This document shows positions 42,972 to 51,507 of a stretch of DNA of 64,000 bases, in pieces (position 1 is the first letter of the stretch; every line of letters starts with the position of its first letter). Location: contig NZ_JAGJBZ010000001.1 in assembly GCF_020010925.1 (NCBI RefSeq), forward strand, positions 868,001 to 932,000, written 5' to 3'. The notes under the pieces were generated by a model. It searched no databases. It had not been told where the DNA came from and saw only the letters and a program-made list of their open reading frames with translations. Position numbers and translations under genes: made by a program. This DNA is from Streptomyces griseiscabiei. Its GTDB lineage: Bacteria > Actinomycetota > Actinomycetes > Streptomycetales > Streptomycetaceae.

Positions 42972-45685
42972 GCCAGACGGAGGAGAGTCCGGCGGGCGAG
43001 GGCACGGCGGGCGAGAGCCCCGCGGCCGAAACCCCCGCGGGCGAAGGCGGGTCGGGCGCGGAGGCGTCGCGGCAGTCGTGCCAGCGGCCCGGCTGCTCGG
43101 GCGCCTACGAGGACGTCGGCGGCGGCGAGTTGTACTGCGACGAGTGCGGTCTGGCGCCGGTGGTCTCGGCGAGCGGCATGGTCAACTCCCCGCCCACCGG
43201 CATCACGGGCGGCGGCAGGGGCTCGCGCGGCTCCAGTTCCGGCAGTGCACGCTCCTCGCGCACCTCCGGGCGCTCCTCGCAGTCCCGGCGCTCGGTCTCG
43301 GGCCGGCTCTCGCGTGCCCTGTCGGGCAGGTCGACGGGCCGCTCGGTGTCGGTGCGCAGTTCCGGCAAGACCGCAGGTTCCTCGGGGCGGGCCCGGCTCG
43401 GCGTCGGGCTCGTCCAGGTCCCGGACGTACCGCGCCCGGACCCGCGTTCGATGGTGCTGGAGACCGCCGAGGTGCCCGAGCGGAAGCGGTTCTGCTCGCG
43501 CTCCGACTGCGGGGCGCCGGTCGGGCGGGCGCGCGGGGAGCGGCCGGGGCGCACGGAGGGTTTCTGCACCAAGTGCGGCCACCCGTACTCCTTCGTGCCG
43601 AAGCTGCACTCGGGCGACATCGTGCGCGGCCAGTACGAGGTCGTGGGCTGTCTCGCGCACGGCGGTCTCGGCTGGATCTATCTGGCCATCGACCGGGCGG
43701 TGTCGGACCGCTGGGTGGTGCTGAAGGGCCTGCTGGACACCGGCGACCAGGACGCGATGGCCGCCGCGATCTCCGAGCGCCGCTTCCTCGCCGAGATCGA
43801 GCACTCCAACATCGTCCGCATCTACAACTTCGTCGAGCACCTCGACCAGCGCACCGGCTCGCTGGACGGGTACATCGTCATGGAGTACGTCGGCGGCAAG
43901 TCGCTGAAGGAGATCGCCAACGGCCGCCGGACGACGGACGGCCGCCGCGATCCGCTCCCGGTCGAGCAGGCGTGCGCGTACGGCATCGAGGCGCTGGAGG
44001 CGCTCGGCCACCTGCACAGCCGCAATCTGCTGTACTGCGACTTCAAGGTCGACAACGCGATCCAGACCGAGGACCAGCTCAAGCTGATCGACATGGGCGC
44101 GGTGCGCAGGATGGACGACGACGAGTCGGCCATCTACGGCACGGTCGGCTACCAGGCGCCCGAGGTCGCCGACGTGGGCCCGTCGATCGCCTCCGACCTG
44201 TACACGGTCGCCCGGACGCTCGCGGTCCTCACCTTCGACTTCCAGGGCTACACGAACGTCTTCGTGGACTCCCTGCCCGACCCCGACAACATCGAGGTCT
44301 TCCGCCAGTACGAGTCCTTCTACCGGCTGCTGGTCCGGGCCACCGACCCCGACCCGGCCCGCCGGTTCGCCTCCGCGCAGGAGATGTCGGAGCAGCTGAC
44401 GGGTGTGCTGCGGGAGGTCGTCTCCCTGCAGACGGGCCGGGCCCGGCCCGCCCTGTCGACGATATTCGGCCCCGAGGTACGGGTCACCGACACGGAGCTG
44501 TTCGCGAAGCTGGACGGGGACGTGTCCCGGCTGGGGGTGCGGCGCGACAAGGACGGCGACAGGGGCAGTGGGAAGAGCGGCGGGGCGAACGGTGGGGTGA
44601 ACGGCGGGACGAACGGTGGTTCGCCTTCCGGTACGCCCTTGCTGCTGACCGCCGGCGCGGCCGTCCCCGCCCGGCTCACCCGGGAGCTGGACACCGCCGC
44701 CGCGGCCCTCGCGCTGCCCGTCCCGCGCGTGGACCCCGGGGACCCGAACGCGGGGTTCCTGGCGGGGCTCATGACCTCCGCGCCGACCGAGCTGATCACG
44801 GCGCTGCACGCGGCGCCCAGCGGCTCGCTGGAGCTGCGGCTGCGCGAGCTGCGGGCCCGGCTGGAGATGGCGGAGTTCACCATCGCGCTCGCCACCCTGG
44901 ACGCCCTGGAGCGGGACCACCCCGACGACTGGCGGGTGGTCTGGTACCGGGGCGTGGCCGCGCTGGCCACCGGCGACCACGAGAACGCCGCGCTGTCGTT
45001 CGACGCGATCTACGACGCCTTCCCGGGCGAGCCGGCCCCCAAGCTGGCCCTCGGCCTGTGCGCCGAGGTGCTCGGGCAGCTGGACAACGCCGCCGAGTAC
45101 TACCGGCTGGTGTGGACGACCGACCCCAGTTTCGTCAGCGCCGCGTTCGGGCTCGCCCGGGTGCGGCTGACCGCCGGGGACCGGCGGAACGCCGTGCACA
45201 CCCTGGAGTCCGTGCCGGAGGCGTCCATCCACTACACCGCCGCCCGGGTCGCCGCGGTACGGGCCCGCCTCAGACACCGTACGGAGGCGACGCTCGGGGC
45301 CACCGCCGGGACGGCCGGGGCCGGGGGTTCCGGAGCCGTCCCGTCCGCGTCCGGGGCCGCGCCGGACGCGCCCTTCCTGGACGATCTGACCGCGGCCGCC
45401 GGGCAGGTCGAGGCGCTCGGCGGGTACGGTCTTGACGCGGTGCGCCGTGAGCAGTTGTCCACAGAGGTCCTTGGCTGCGCCCTCGACTGGGTACTCTCCG
45501 GTAGCCAGGGTGTCGCGCCCCGGGCCGGTGAGCGGGTGCTGCTCGGCAGCGCGCTGGACGAGCGCGGCCTCCGCTTCGGACTGGAGCGGTCGTACCGCAC
45601 TTTGGCCCGGCTCGCCCAAGGCGGCGAGGAGAGGATCGACCTGGTGGAACGTGCCAACCGTTACCGCCCCCGGACGTGGGTGTAG
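42968..45685 (+). CDS. pknG: PknG-type Ser/Thr protein kinase with zinc ribbons and TPR-like C-terminus
   Basis: A 905-residue cytoplasmic kinase. The N-terminus holds two zinc-ribbon segments: C38/C43/C57/C60 and C176/C181/C200/C203 (FCTKCGHPYSFVPKL), as in the rubredoxin-like part of PknG. Between them is a Ser/Arg-rich linker (about 86-143). The kinase domain has a glycine loop AHGGLG (230-235), Lys253 (VVLKGL), a catalytic loop CDFKVDN (D358, K360, N363) and DMG (D375) in place of DFG. About residues 640-790 are TPR-like helices (LATLDALERDHPDDWRVVWY, GVAALATGDHENAALSFDAI). In mycobacteria PknG phosphorylates the FHA protein GarA to control glutamate metabolism. Here an FHA protein and a PP2C phosphatase are encoded downstream. 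Confidence 0.9.
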   Translation: MSQTEESPAGEGTAGESPAAETPAGEGGSGAEASRQSCQRPGCSGAYEDVGGGELYCDECGLAPVVSASGMVNSPPTGITGGGRGSRGSSSGSARSSRTSGRSSQSRRSVSGRLSRALSGRSTGRSVSVRSSGKTAGSSGRARLGVGLVQVPDVPRPDPRSMVLETAEVPERKRFCSRSDCGAPVGRARGERPGRTEGFCTKCGHPYSFVPKLHSGDIVRGQYEVVGCLAHGGLGWIYLAIDRAVSDRWVVLKGLLDTGDQDAMAAAISERRFLAEIEHSNIVRIYNFVEHLDQRTGSLDGYIVMEYVGGKSLKEIANGRRTTDGRRDPLPVEQACAYGIEALEALGHLHSRNLLYCDFKVDNAIQTEDQLKLIDMGAVRRMDDDESAIYGTVGYQAPEVADVGPSIASDLYTVARTLAVLTFDFQGYTNVFVDSLPDPDNIEVFRQYESFYRLLVRATDPDPARRFASAQEMSEQLTGVLREVVSLQTGRARPALSTIFGPEVRVTDTELFAKLDGDVSRLGVRRDKDGDRGSGKSGGANGGVNGGTNGGSPSGTPLLLTAGAAVPARLTRELDTAAAALALPVPRVDPGDPNAGFLAGLMTSAPTELITALHAAPSGSLELRLRELRARLEMAEFTIALATLDALERDHPDDWRVVWYRGVAALATGDHENAALSFDAIYDAFPGEPAPKLALGLCAEVLGQLDNAAEYYRLVWTTDPSFVSAAFGLARVRLTAGDRRNAVHTLESVPEASIHYTAARVAAVRARLRHRTEATLGATAGTAGAGGSGAVPSASGAAPDAPFLDDLTAAAGQVEALGGYGLDAVRREQLSTEVLGCALDWVLSGSQGVAPRAGERVLLGSALDERGLRFGLERSYRTLARLAQGGEERIDLVERANRYRPRTWV

Positions 45686-45688
45686 TTG

Positions 45689-47005
45689 ATGTCCCAGATG
45701 CCCCAGCCGACCGCGCTGACGAAGTGCCCGATCTGCGAGTGGCCCCTCGCCTCGGACGACCGCTTCTGCGGTGCGTGCGGCCATGACCTCTCGGCGGTGC
45801 CCGCGCCGCCGGAGGACCACCCGACGATCACCATGAACGGGACGGCGGGCGAGGCGCCCGACGAGTCCGCGTCCGTGGACTGGCCCGTCGCCTCCGAGCC
45901 CAGCACGGACACACCTCCGCCGGTGGTCCGTCCCACCGACATCCAGGGCACCGACTCCGGCGGCGGCGAACTGCCCGGCCCGGGGCGGGGCGTACGGTTC
46001 GACCGGCCCCACGAGCCCGACGAGTACCCGCTCGCCGCGCCCCGGCCGCCGGACCCGCGCACCGCCGACCTCGCCACCCCGCCGGCCGGTACGAAGGTGT
46101 GCGTGGCCTGCCGCGCGGGCCGGGTCGACCTGGACGGCTACTGCGAGAACTGCGGGCACGCGCAGCCCCGCGAACGCGACCACATGGAGCTGGAGCTGGG
46201 CGCGGTCGCCGCGGTCAGCGACCGGGGCCTGCGGCACCACCGCAACGAGGACGCGTTCGCGATCTCCTCGACCGCGCTGCCCGACGGCTCCCCCGCGGTC
46301 GTCGCGATCGTCTGCGACGGCGTGTCCTCCGCGACCCGCCCCGACGACGCCTCGCTCGCCGCCGCCCGCGTCGCCAACGAGACGGTGCTGGGCGCGCTGC
46401 CGCGCGGCACCCACCCGCAGCAGGCCATGCACGACGCGATCGTCGCCGCCGCGGGCGCGGTCAACGCCCTGGCCGAGGAGCCGGAGACGGCCCAGGAGCA
46501 CGCCCCGCACCAGAACGCGCCGGCGTGCACCATCGTCGGCTCGATCGTCACCCCGAGTCTGCTCGTGGTCGGCTGGGTCGGCGACAGCCGCGCCTACTGG
46601 GTCCCGGTGGACCGCAGCGCGCCCCCGGCCCGGCTCACCGAGGACGACTCGTGGGCGGCACAGATGGTGTCCGCGGGACTGATGAGCGAGGCCGAGGCGT
46701 ACGCCGACGAGCGCGCCCACGCGATCACCGGCTGGCTCGGCGCGGACGCGTACGAACTGGAGCCGCACACCGCTTCCTTCAAACCGGACCGGCCGGGTGT
46801 AGTGGTGGTGTGCACCGACGGACTGTGGAACTACGCGGAGGCCGCCGAGGAGATGGCCGAGGCCGTGCCCCTGGACGCGGCCGGGCGACCGCTGCACTGC
46901 GCGCAGGTTCTGGTCGGCCGCGCGCTCGACGGCGGGGGCCACGACAACGTAACAGTGGCCGTCCTGCCGTTCCCGGCCCCTCCTCAGGGGGCAGGATCGG
47001 CCTGA
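45689..47005 (+). CDS. PP2C-family protein phosphatase with double zinc ribbon
   Basis: A 438-residue phosphatase. Two zinc ribbons precede the catalytic domain: C13/C16/C27/C30 (KCPICEWPL, CGACGHDL) and C138/C141/C152/C155 (VCVACRAGR, YCENCGHAQ), joined by an acidic Pro-rich linker. The PP2C core shows the metal motifs DRGLRHHRNEDAFAIS (E187, D188), IVCDGVSSATRPDD (D210, G211), VGWVGDSRAYWV, VVCTDGLWNY and GGHDNVTVAVL. It should remove phosphate from targets of the neighbouring kinase. The ATG at 45689 lies three bases after the kinase stop, with a TTG directly before it; a clear ribosome-binding site is absent, so coupling is likely. Confidence 0.92.
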   Translation: MSQMPQPTALTKCPICEWPLASDDRFCGACGHDLSAVPAPPEDHPTITMNGTAGEAPDESASVDWPVASEPSTDTPPPVVRPTDIQGTDSGGGELPGPGRGVRFDRPHEPDEYPLAAPRPPDPRTADLATPPAGTKVCVACRAGRVDLDGYCENCGHAQPRERDHMELELGAVAAVSDRGLRHHRNEDAFAISSTALPDGSPAVVAIVCDGVSSATRPDDASLAAARVANETVLGALPRGTHPQQAMHDAIVAAAGAVNALAEEPETAQEHAPHQNAPACTIVGSIVTPSLLVVGWVGDSRAYWVPVDRSAPPARLTEDDSWAAQMVSAGLMSEAEAYADERAHAITGWLGADAYELEPHTASFKPDRPGVVVVCTDGLWNYAEAAEEMAEAVPLDAAGRPLHCAQVLVGRALDGGGHDNVTVAVLPFPAPPQGAGSA

Positions 47006-47157
47006 GGGTGCTCGCGGGCCGGGTGTTCGCGAGCGCCTTCGCGGCCGGACGGACGGGCCGCCGGACCGGAGGGGACCGGTCCGGTACAGGCAGGCGGAGT
47101 CATCACCCCACGGGCTGTGGGGCCAACAGTGGGGCTGCTAGGGGGATCTGAGTAGGC

Positions 47158-48504
47158 ATGGCCAATTTCTCGAAGTCGAACGTGCCGCAGTTCTCGGTCG
47201 AGGTGTACCAGAACGAGTACCTGCCCGAGGGCGGCCGCGAGGTCAACGCCATCGTGACGGTCAGCGCGACGGGGGGCGGCACCATCGGCAGCGCGGTCGC
47301 CGCGCCGCACCTGTACTCACCCGGCCAGGGCCCGTCCGCCGCCGTGGCGCTCATGGTCGACTGCTCGGGGTCGATGGACTACCCGCCGACCAAGATGCGC
47401 AACGCCCGCGACGCCACGGCCGCCGCGATCGACACCCTGCGCGACGGCGTCCACTTCGCGGTGATCGACGGCACCCATGTGGCCCGGGAGGTCTACCCCG
47501 GCGGCGGCCGGCTCGCGGTCGCCGACTCCGCCACCCGCGACCAGGCCAAGCAGGCGCTGCGCAGGCTCAGCGCGGGCGGCGGCACCGCCATCGGCACCTG
47601 GCTGAAGCTCGCGGACCGGCTGCTCGCCTCGGCGGACGTCGCCATCCGCCACGGCATCCTGCTCACCGACGGCCGCAACGAGCACGAGTCGCCGGAGGAC
47701 CTGAAGGCCGCGCTGGACGCCTGTGCCGGACGGTTCACGTGTGACGCGCGTGGAGTGGGCACCGACTGGGAGGTGAAGGAGGTCACGGGGATCGCCTCCG
47801 CACTGCTCGGGACCGCCGACATCGTCGCCGACCCGGCCGCCCTGTCCGCCGACTTCACGCAGATGATGGAGGCGGCCATGGGCAAGGAGGTCGCGGACGT
47901 CGCGCTGCGGCTGTGGACCCCGGTCGGCACCCGGATCAAGTTCGTGAAGCAAGTGGCGCCCACGGTCGAGCAGTTGACCGACCGTCGCACGGAGGCCGGA
48001 CCGCGTGCCGGAGACTACCCGACCGGCTCCTGGGGCGACGAGTCCCGCGACTACCACGTGTGCGTCGAGGTACCGGCCGCCGATCTCGGCCAGGAGATGC
48101 TGGCCGCCCGTGTCTCCCTCGTCATCCCGCAGTCCGACGGGAGCGTGCAGAACCTCGGTGCCCAGGGTCTGGTGAAGGCGATGTGGACCGACGACATGGT
48201 CGCGTCCACCTCGATCAACCCCCAGGTCGCGCACTACACAGGTCAGGCCGAACTGGCACAAGTCATCCAGCAGGGTCTGGACGCCCGTAAATCGGGTGAT
48301 TTCGACGGAGCAACGGCCAAGCTGGGACGGGCCGTTCAGCTCGCCAGCGCGTCGGGGAACGCGGATACTGCGAAACTGCTTGCGAAGGTGGTGGACGTGG
48401 TCGACGCGGCGACAGGTACTGTGCGACTGAAGGCGAAGGTCACGGAGGCCGACGAGATGACTCTCGAGACCCGGTCCACAAAGACTGTTCGTGTAAAGAA
48501 GTAG
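47158..48504 (+). CDS. VWA-domain protein of the kinase cluster
   Basis: A 448-residue cytoplasmic protein. A short beta-rich start (MANFSKSNVPQFSVEVYQNE) leads into a von Willebrand A domain with an intact metal-dependent adhesion site D68-C-S70-G-S72 (VALMVDCSGSMDYPPTK), a conserved SAGGGTAIGTWL, and LLTDGRNEHESPEDLKA. A beta region (about 250-350) and a helical end with a TPR-like GLDARKSGDFDGATAKLGRA follow. VWA modules assemble protein complexes and this one is conserved next to FHA and PP2C genes in actinobacteria; its partner is unknown. No signal peptide. The 152 bases before it may hold a separate promoter. Confidence 0.88.
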   Translation: MANFSKSNVPQFSVEVYQNEYLPEGGREVNAIVTVSATGGGTIGSAVAAPHLYSPGQGPSAAVALMVDCSGSMDYPPTKMRNARDATAAAIDTLRDGVHFAVIDGTHVAREVYPGGGRLAVADSATRDQAKQALRRLSAGGGTAIGTWLKLADRLLASADVAIRHGILLTDGRNEHESPEDLKAALDACAGRFTCDARGVGTDWEVKEVTGIASALLGTADIVADPAALSADFTQMMEAAMGKEVADVALRLWTPVGTRIKFVKQVAPTVEQLTDRRTEAGPRAGDYPTGSWGDESRDYHVCVEVPAADLGQEMLAARVSLVIPQSDGSVQNLGAQGLVKAMWTDDMVASTSINPQVAHYTGQAELAQVIQQGLDARKSGDFDGATAKLGRAVQLASASGNADTAKLLAKVVDVVDAATGTVRLKAKVTEADEMTLETRSTKTVRVKK

Positions 48505-48576
48505 CCAGACCACACCGGCCCGTCGCGGCCACAGGAACCGGCCGCGAGGTCGGAAAGGAGAGGGGGAAGCGCCGAC

Positions 48577-50343
48577 ATGCCGACCTGCCCGAACGGACAC
48601 CAGTCGGGTTCCGACGACTGGTGCGAGGTCTGCGGTCACCGTATGGCCGGTGCCGTACCCCCGCCGCCTCCACCGCCGCCCCCGGGCGCCGGTTACGGAT
48701 ACCCGCCGCCCGGCTCCCCGCCCCCGCCTCCGGGCGGAGGTGGCCCCGGGGGCCCTGGCGGGCCCGGTGGACGCCCGCACCTCGCCGCCCAGCCGGAGCT
48801 CTGCCCGCAGTGCCGCACGCCCCGCGAGGGCGGCGCGCCCTTCTGCGAGGAGTGCCGGTGGAACTTCCTGACCAACACCGCGACGACCTACACCCCGGCC
48901 GCGCCCCGGCCCTCGGCACCCGGCCCTGGCCCCGGTCAGGGGCCCGGTCCCGGTGGCCCCGGCCCCGGTCCGGGTCCTGGTGCCGGCGGGAACCCGGCGC
49001 TGCGGTTCCAGCAGCAGCCTCCCCCGCCGTCCTTCGGCGGCGGTGACGCGTACGACTACCAGAGCTCCCGCCCCTCGCAGGTGAACCGTCCCGCCGAGCC
49101 GATCCCCCCGGGACCGCCGTTCGGCGGCGACCCCTCGGGCCAGGGCGGCCCCGGGGGACCGGGCGGATTCGGCGGCCCTGGTGGACCCGGTGGACCCGGC
49201 GGCCCCGGACACGGTGGACAGGGCGGACAGGGTCCCGGCGGCCCCGGCCGTCCTGGTGGGCCCGGCCGTGCCGGCGGTCCCGGTGGACCCGGTGACCCGT
49301 CGGGGCCGGGTGGTTTTTCCGCGTTCGGCAATGGGCCTTCGGGTCAGCCCGGCCCGGGACAGCCCGGTCCGTCCGGTCCGCCCCCGTTCGGCGGTGACCC
49401 TTCGCGCCCCGGCCCCTCCGGCTTCGGTGGCGACCCCTCGCGCCCCGGCCCCTCGGGCTTCGGCGGCGACCCCTCCCGACCCGTTCCGCCGCCGCCCGGA
49501 CCCACGCCGGGCGGACCCGGTGGGCCAGGTGGGCCGGGCGGACCCGGATTCCCCGGCGGCCCCGGCGGTCAGGGCCCCGGTGGCGGTCAGGGCGGCCCCG
49601 GCGGGGCACCGCAGGCGTTCCAGCAGGCCGGGGCGGGCGCTCCGCCCGCCTTCCAGCAGGCCGGGGCGGGCGCTCCGCCCGCCTTCCCGCAGGAGACCCG
49701 ACGACCGCAGACCGGAGGTCCGGGCGGCCCCGGCCCCGGCGGTCAGGGTCCCGGCGGCGGCCCCTCCTTCGGTGGCGACGACGACTGGGTGATCTCCCCG
49801 CCGTCGACCGGCCCCGGCGGTCCGGGCGGCCCCGGACCCGGTGGCCCCAGCGGCGCGGGCGCCCGCCCCGGTGGCTACGGCTACCCGCAGCCCGGTGCCA
49901 CCCAGGCCCCGCCCGGTCCCGCGTACCCGCAGGCGCCGACCACCTGGAGCGCGACCATCGGCCCGGACCGCGACTACTTCATGGCGATGATGCAGCGCTC
50001 GGGCCCCGAGGCGACGGGCCTGAACCTGCCCGCGTACTCCCCGGAGCAGCGACGCGCCCTCACCGGCAACCAGATCACCATCGGGCGCCGCCGCCACTCC
50101 ACCGGTGACACCCCCGACATCGATCTCTCGGTGCCGCCGGAGGACCCGGGCGTCTCCCACCAGCACGCGGTGCTCGTCCAGCAGCCCGACGGCGGCTGGG
50201 CGGTCGTCGACCAGAACTCCACGAACGGCACCACGGTCAACGGCTCCGAGGACCCCATCCAGCCCTTCGTCCCGATCCCCCTCCAGGACGGGGACCGGGT
50301 CCACGTGGGTGCCTGGACGACCATCACCATCCGCCGGGGCTGA
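48577..50343 (+). CDS. FHA-domain protein with zinc ribbons and Gly/Pro-rich linker
   Basis: A 588-residue protein. N-terminal zinc-ribbon parts are CPNGHQSGSDDWCEVC (C4/C16/C19) and C76/C79/C90/C93 (LCPQCRTPREGGAPFCEECR). A Gly/Pro-rich disordered stretch of about 380 residues, with collagen-like and FGGDPSRPGPSG repeats, connects to a C-terminal FHA domain (about 490-585: ITIGRRRHSTGD, DPGVSHQHAVLVQQPDGGW, DQNSTNGTTVNG). FHA domains bind phosphothreonine, so this is the obvious partner or substrate of the upstream kinase, in the way GarA is for mycobacterial PknG. Unlike GarA I see no N-terminal ETTS phosphosite; TNTATTYTP after the second ribbon is a possible substitute. Several Shine-Dalgarno-like GGAGAGGGGG stretches precede the ATG. 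Confidence 0.9.
   Translation: MPTCPNGHQSGSDDWCEVCGHRMAGAVPPPPPPPPPGAGYGYPPPGSPPPPPGGGGPGGPGGPGGRPHLAAQPELCPQCRTPREGGAPFCEECRWNFLTNTATTYTPAAPRPSAPGPGPGQGPGPGGPGPGPGPGAGGNPALRFQQQPPPPSFGGGDAYDYQSSRPSQVNRPAEPIPPGPPFGGDPSGQGGPGGPGGFGGPGGPGGPGGPGHGGQGGQGPGGPGRPGGPGRAGGPGGPGDPSGPGGFSAFGNGPSGQPGPGQPGPSGPPPFGGDPSRPGPSGFGGDPSRPGPSGFGGDPSRPVPPPPGPTPGGPGGPGGPGGPGFPGGPGGQGPGGGQGGPGGAPQAFQQAGAGAPPAFQQAGAGAPPAFPQETRRPQTGGPGGPGPGGQGPGGGPSFGGDDDWVISPPSTGPGGPGGPGPGGPSGAGARPGGYGYPQPGATQAPPGPAYPQAPTTWSATIGPDRDYFMAMMQRSGPEATGLNLPAYSPEQRRALTGNQITIGRRRHSTGDTPDIDLSVPPEDPGVSHQHAVLVQQPDGGWAVVDQNSTNGTTVNGSEDPIQPFVPIPLQDGDRVHVGAWTTITIRRG
49618..49683 (+). repeat. Exact 33-base tandem duplication in FHA gene
   Basis: Bases 49618-49650 are repeated exactly at 49651-49683, coding FQQAGAGAPPA twice. 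Further imperfect repeats (FGGDPSRPGPSG) lie at about 49385-49490. Confidence 0.85.
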
Positions 50344-50370
50344 CCCGCCCCGCGACAGCGCGACGACTCA

Positions 50371-50398
50371 GGGCCGGCCGGGCGACCTCGGCCGGCCC
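50371..50398. terminator. Hairpin terminator after FHA gene
   Basis: A 9-base-pair perfect GC stem (50371-50379 with 50390-50398) lies between the convergent FHA and methyltransferase genes. Confidence 0.75.
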
Positions 50399-50407
50399 CG
50401 AGCCGTG

Positions 50408-51388
50408 TCACGGCAAGGGCCAGGCGTACGCGCCCTCGGGATCGTCCAGCCAGGCCCAGGCCCGGTCGCCGCGGACCGTGATGCCGTAGCGCTCACGGGA
50501 CGGCATGCCCTCGCGCTGCCACAGGGCGAGGGCCTCGTGCGGGTCGAGGCTGCCCGCCGTCAGGGCCAGCAGGAACCGGAACAGCTCGTGGTCCCTGGCC
50601 CGGTGCGGCAGTCCGCCGAGATGCGGATGCACCACCTCCGGCTCGCTTCCCCCGCGCAGGGGCACGAAGTACGCCGACGTGTGCAGGAAGCGCCCCTCGG
50701 CGTGCTCGGCGTCCTCGACCCGCAGCCGTACGAGCCCCGTGGCCAGCGGGGTCAGGACGCGCGCGCCGGGGACGCACTGGGCGAGCCAGGCGCGCGGGAT
50801 CGAGTGCAGCGTGCAGGTCGCGATGATCCGGTCGTACGGCGCCCGCTCGGGCACCCCGCGCGCCCCGTCCCCGGTGACGACCGTCGGGTGGTGTCCGGCG
50901 GCGTCCAGATGTCTGCGCGCCGCCTCCGTGATGTCGGCGTCCAGGTCGACGGTCGTGACCAGATCGTCCCCCAGCCGGTGCGCCAGCAGCGCGGCGTTGT
51001 ACCCGGTGCCGGCGCCGATCTCCAGCACCCGGTCGCCGTCCGTCACCTCCAGCTCGGCCAGCATCTTCGCCATGAGCGACGGCTGGCTGCTGGAGGAGAT
51101 CAGCTCCCCGTCCCGCACCCGCGTGGCGAGCGGGGCGTCGGCGTACGCGCCCCGCACCCAGCGCGCCCGCCGCCCGGGGGCGCGCTCCTCACCCCACAGC
51201 CGCTCGAAACCGCCCACGCCGCTCACGTAGTAGTACGGCACGAAGAGATGCCGGGGCACGCTCTCGAACGCCTTCCGCCACTGAGGGTCCGCGTCCCACG
51301 CCCCGCTCGCCTCGATCTCCCGCACCAGCGCCGACCGTGCCTCGGCGGCGAGACGTTCCAGATCGTGGTCCTCAGCGTGCGAGCCCAT
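50408..51388 (-). CDS. PCMT-type SAM-dependent methyltransferase
   Basis: A 326-residue methyltransferase of the protein-L-isoaspartate O-methyltransferase family. The N-terminal recognition part has FESVPRHLFVPYYYVSG, LATRVRDGELISSSSQPSLM (the SQP motif) and the SAM-binding motif DRVLEIGAGTGYNAALLA. VVTGDGARGVPERAPYDRII and RVLTPLA complete the fold. A C-terminal extension of about 110 residues beyond the normal enzyme is typical of a Streptomyces subgroup that I cannot assign a substrate; repair of isoaspartate or modification of a peptide are both possible. The ATG at 51388 has GGAGGT immediately before it with almost no spacer, so the start is uncertain. Confidence 0.85.
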   Translation of the reverse strand: MGSHAEDHDLERLAAEARSALVREIEASGAWDADPQWRKAFESVPRHLFVPYYYVSGVGGFERLWGEERAPGRRARWVRGAYADAPLATRVRDGELISSSSQPSLMAKMLAELEVTDGDRVLEIGAGTGYNAALLAHRLGDDLVTTVDLDADITEAARRHLDAAGHHPTVVTGDGARGVPERAPYDRIIATCTLHSIPRAWLAQCVPGARVLTPLATGLVRLRVEDAEHAEGRFLHTSAYFVPLRGGSEPEVVHPHLGGLPHRARDHELFRFLLALTAGSLDPHEALALWQREGMPSRERYGITVRGDRAWAWLDDPEGAYAWPLP

Positions 51389-51507
51389 ACCTCCACTGTG
51401 CGGCCGGACGCCCCCGGAGGCGAGCACCCGGGCCCACCGGCCCGCGATCCACCGGTCCTGGTCCTAGGCCTCAAGTCCTCCGCCGCCGCGTCTGAGACCA
51501 TGGGGAC

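Noticed and set aside
48900..49900. Repeat array in the FHA gene as CRISPR
   Set aside because: Repeats are in frame, Gly/Pro-coding, of irregular length and without unique spacers.
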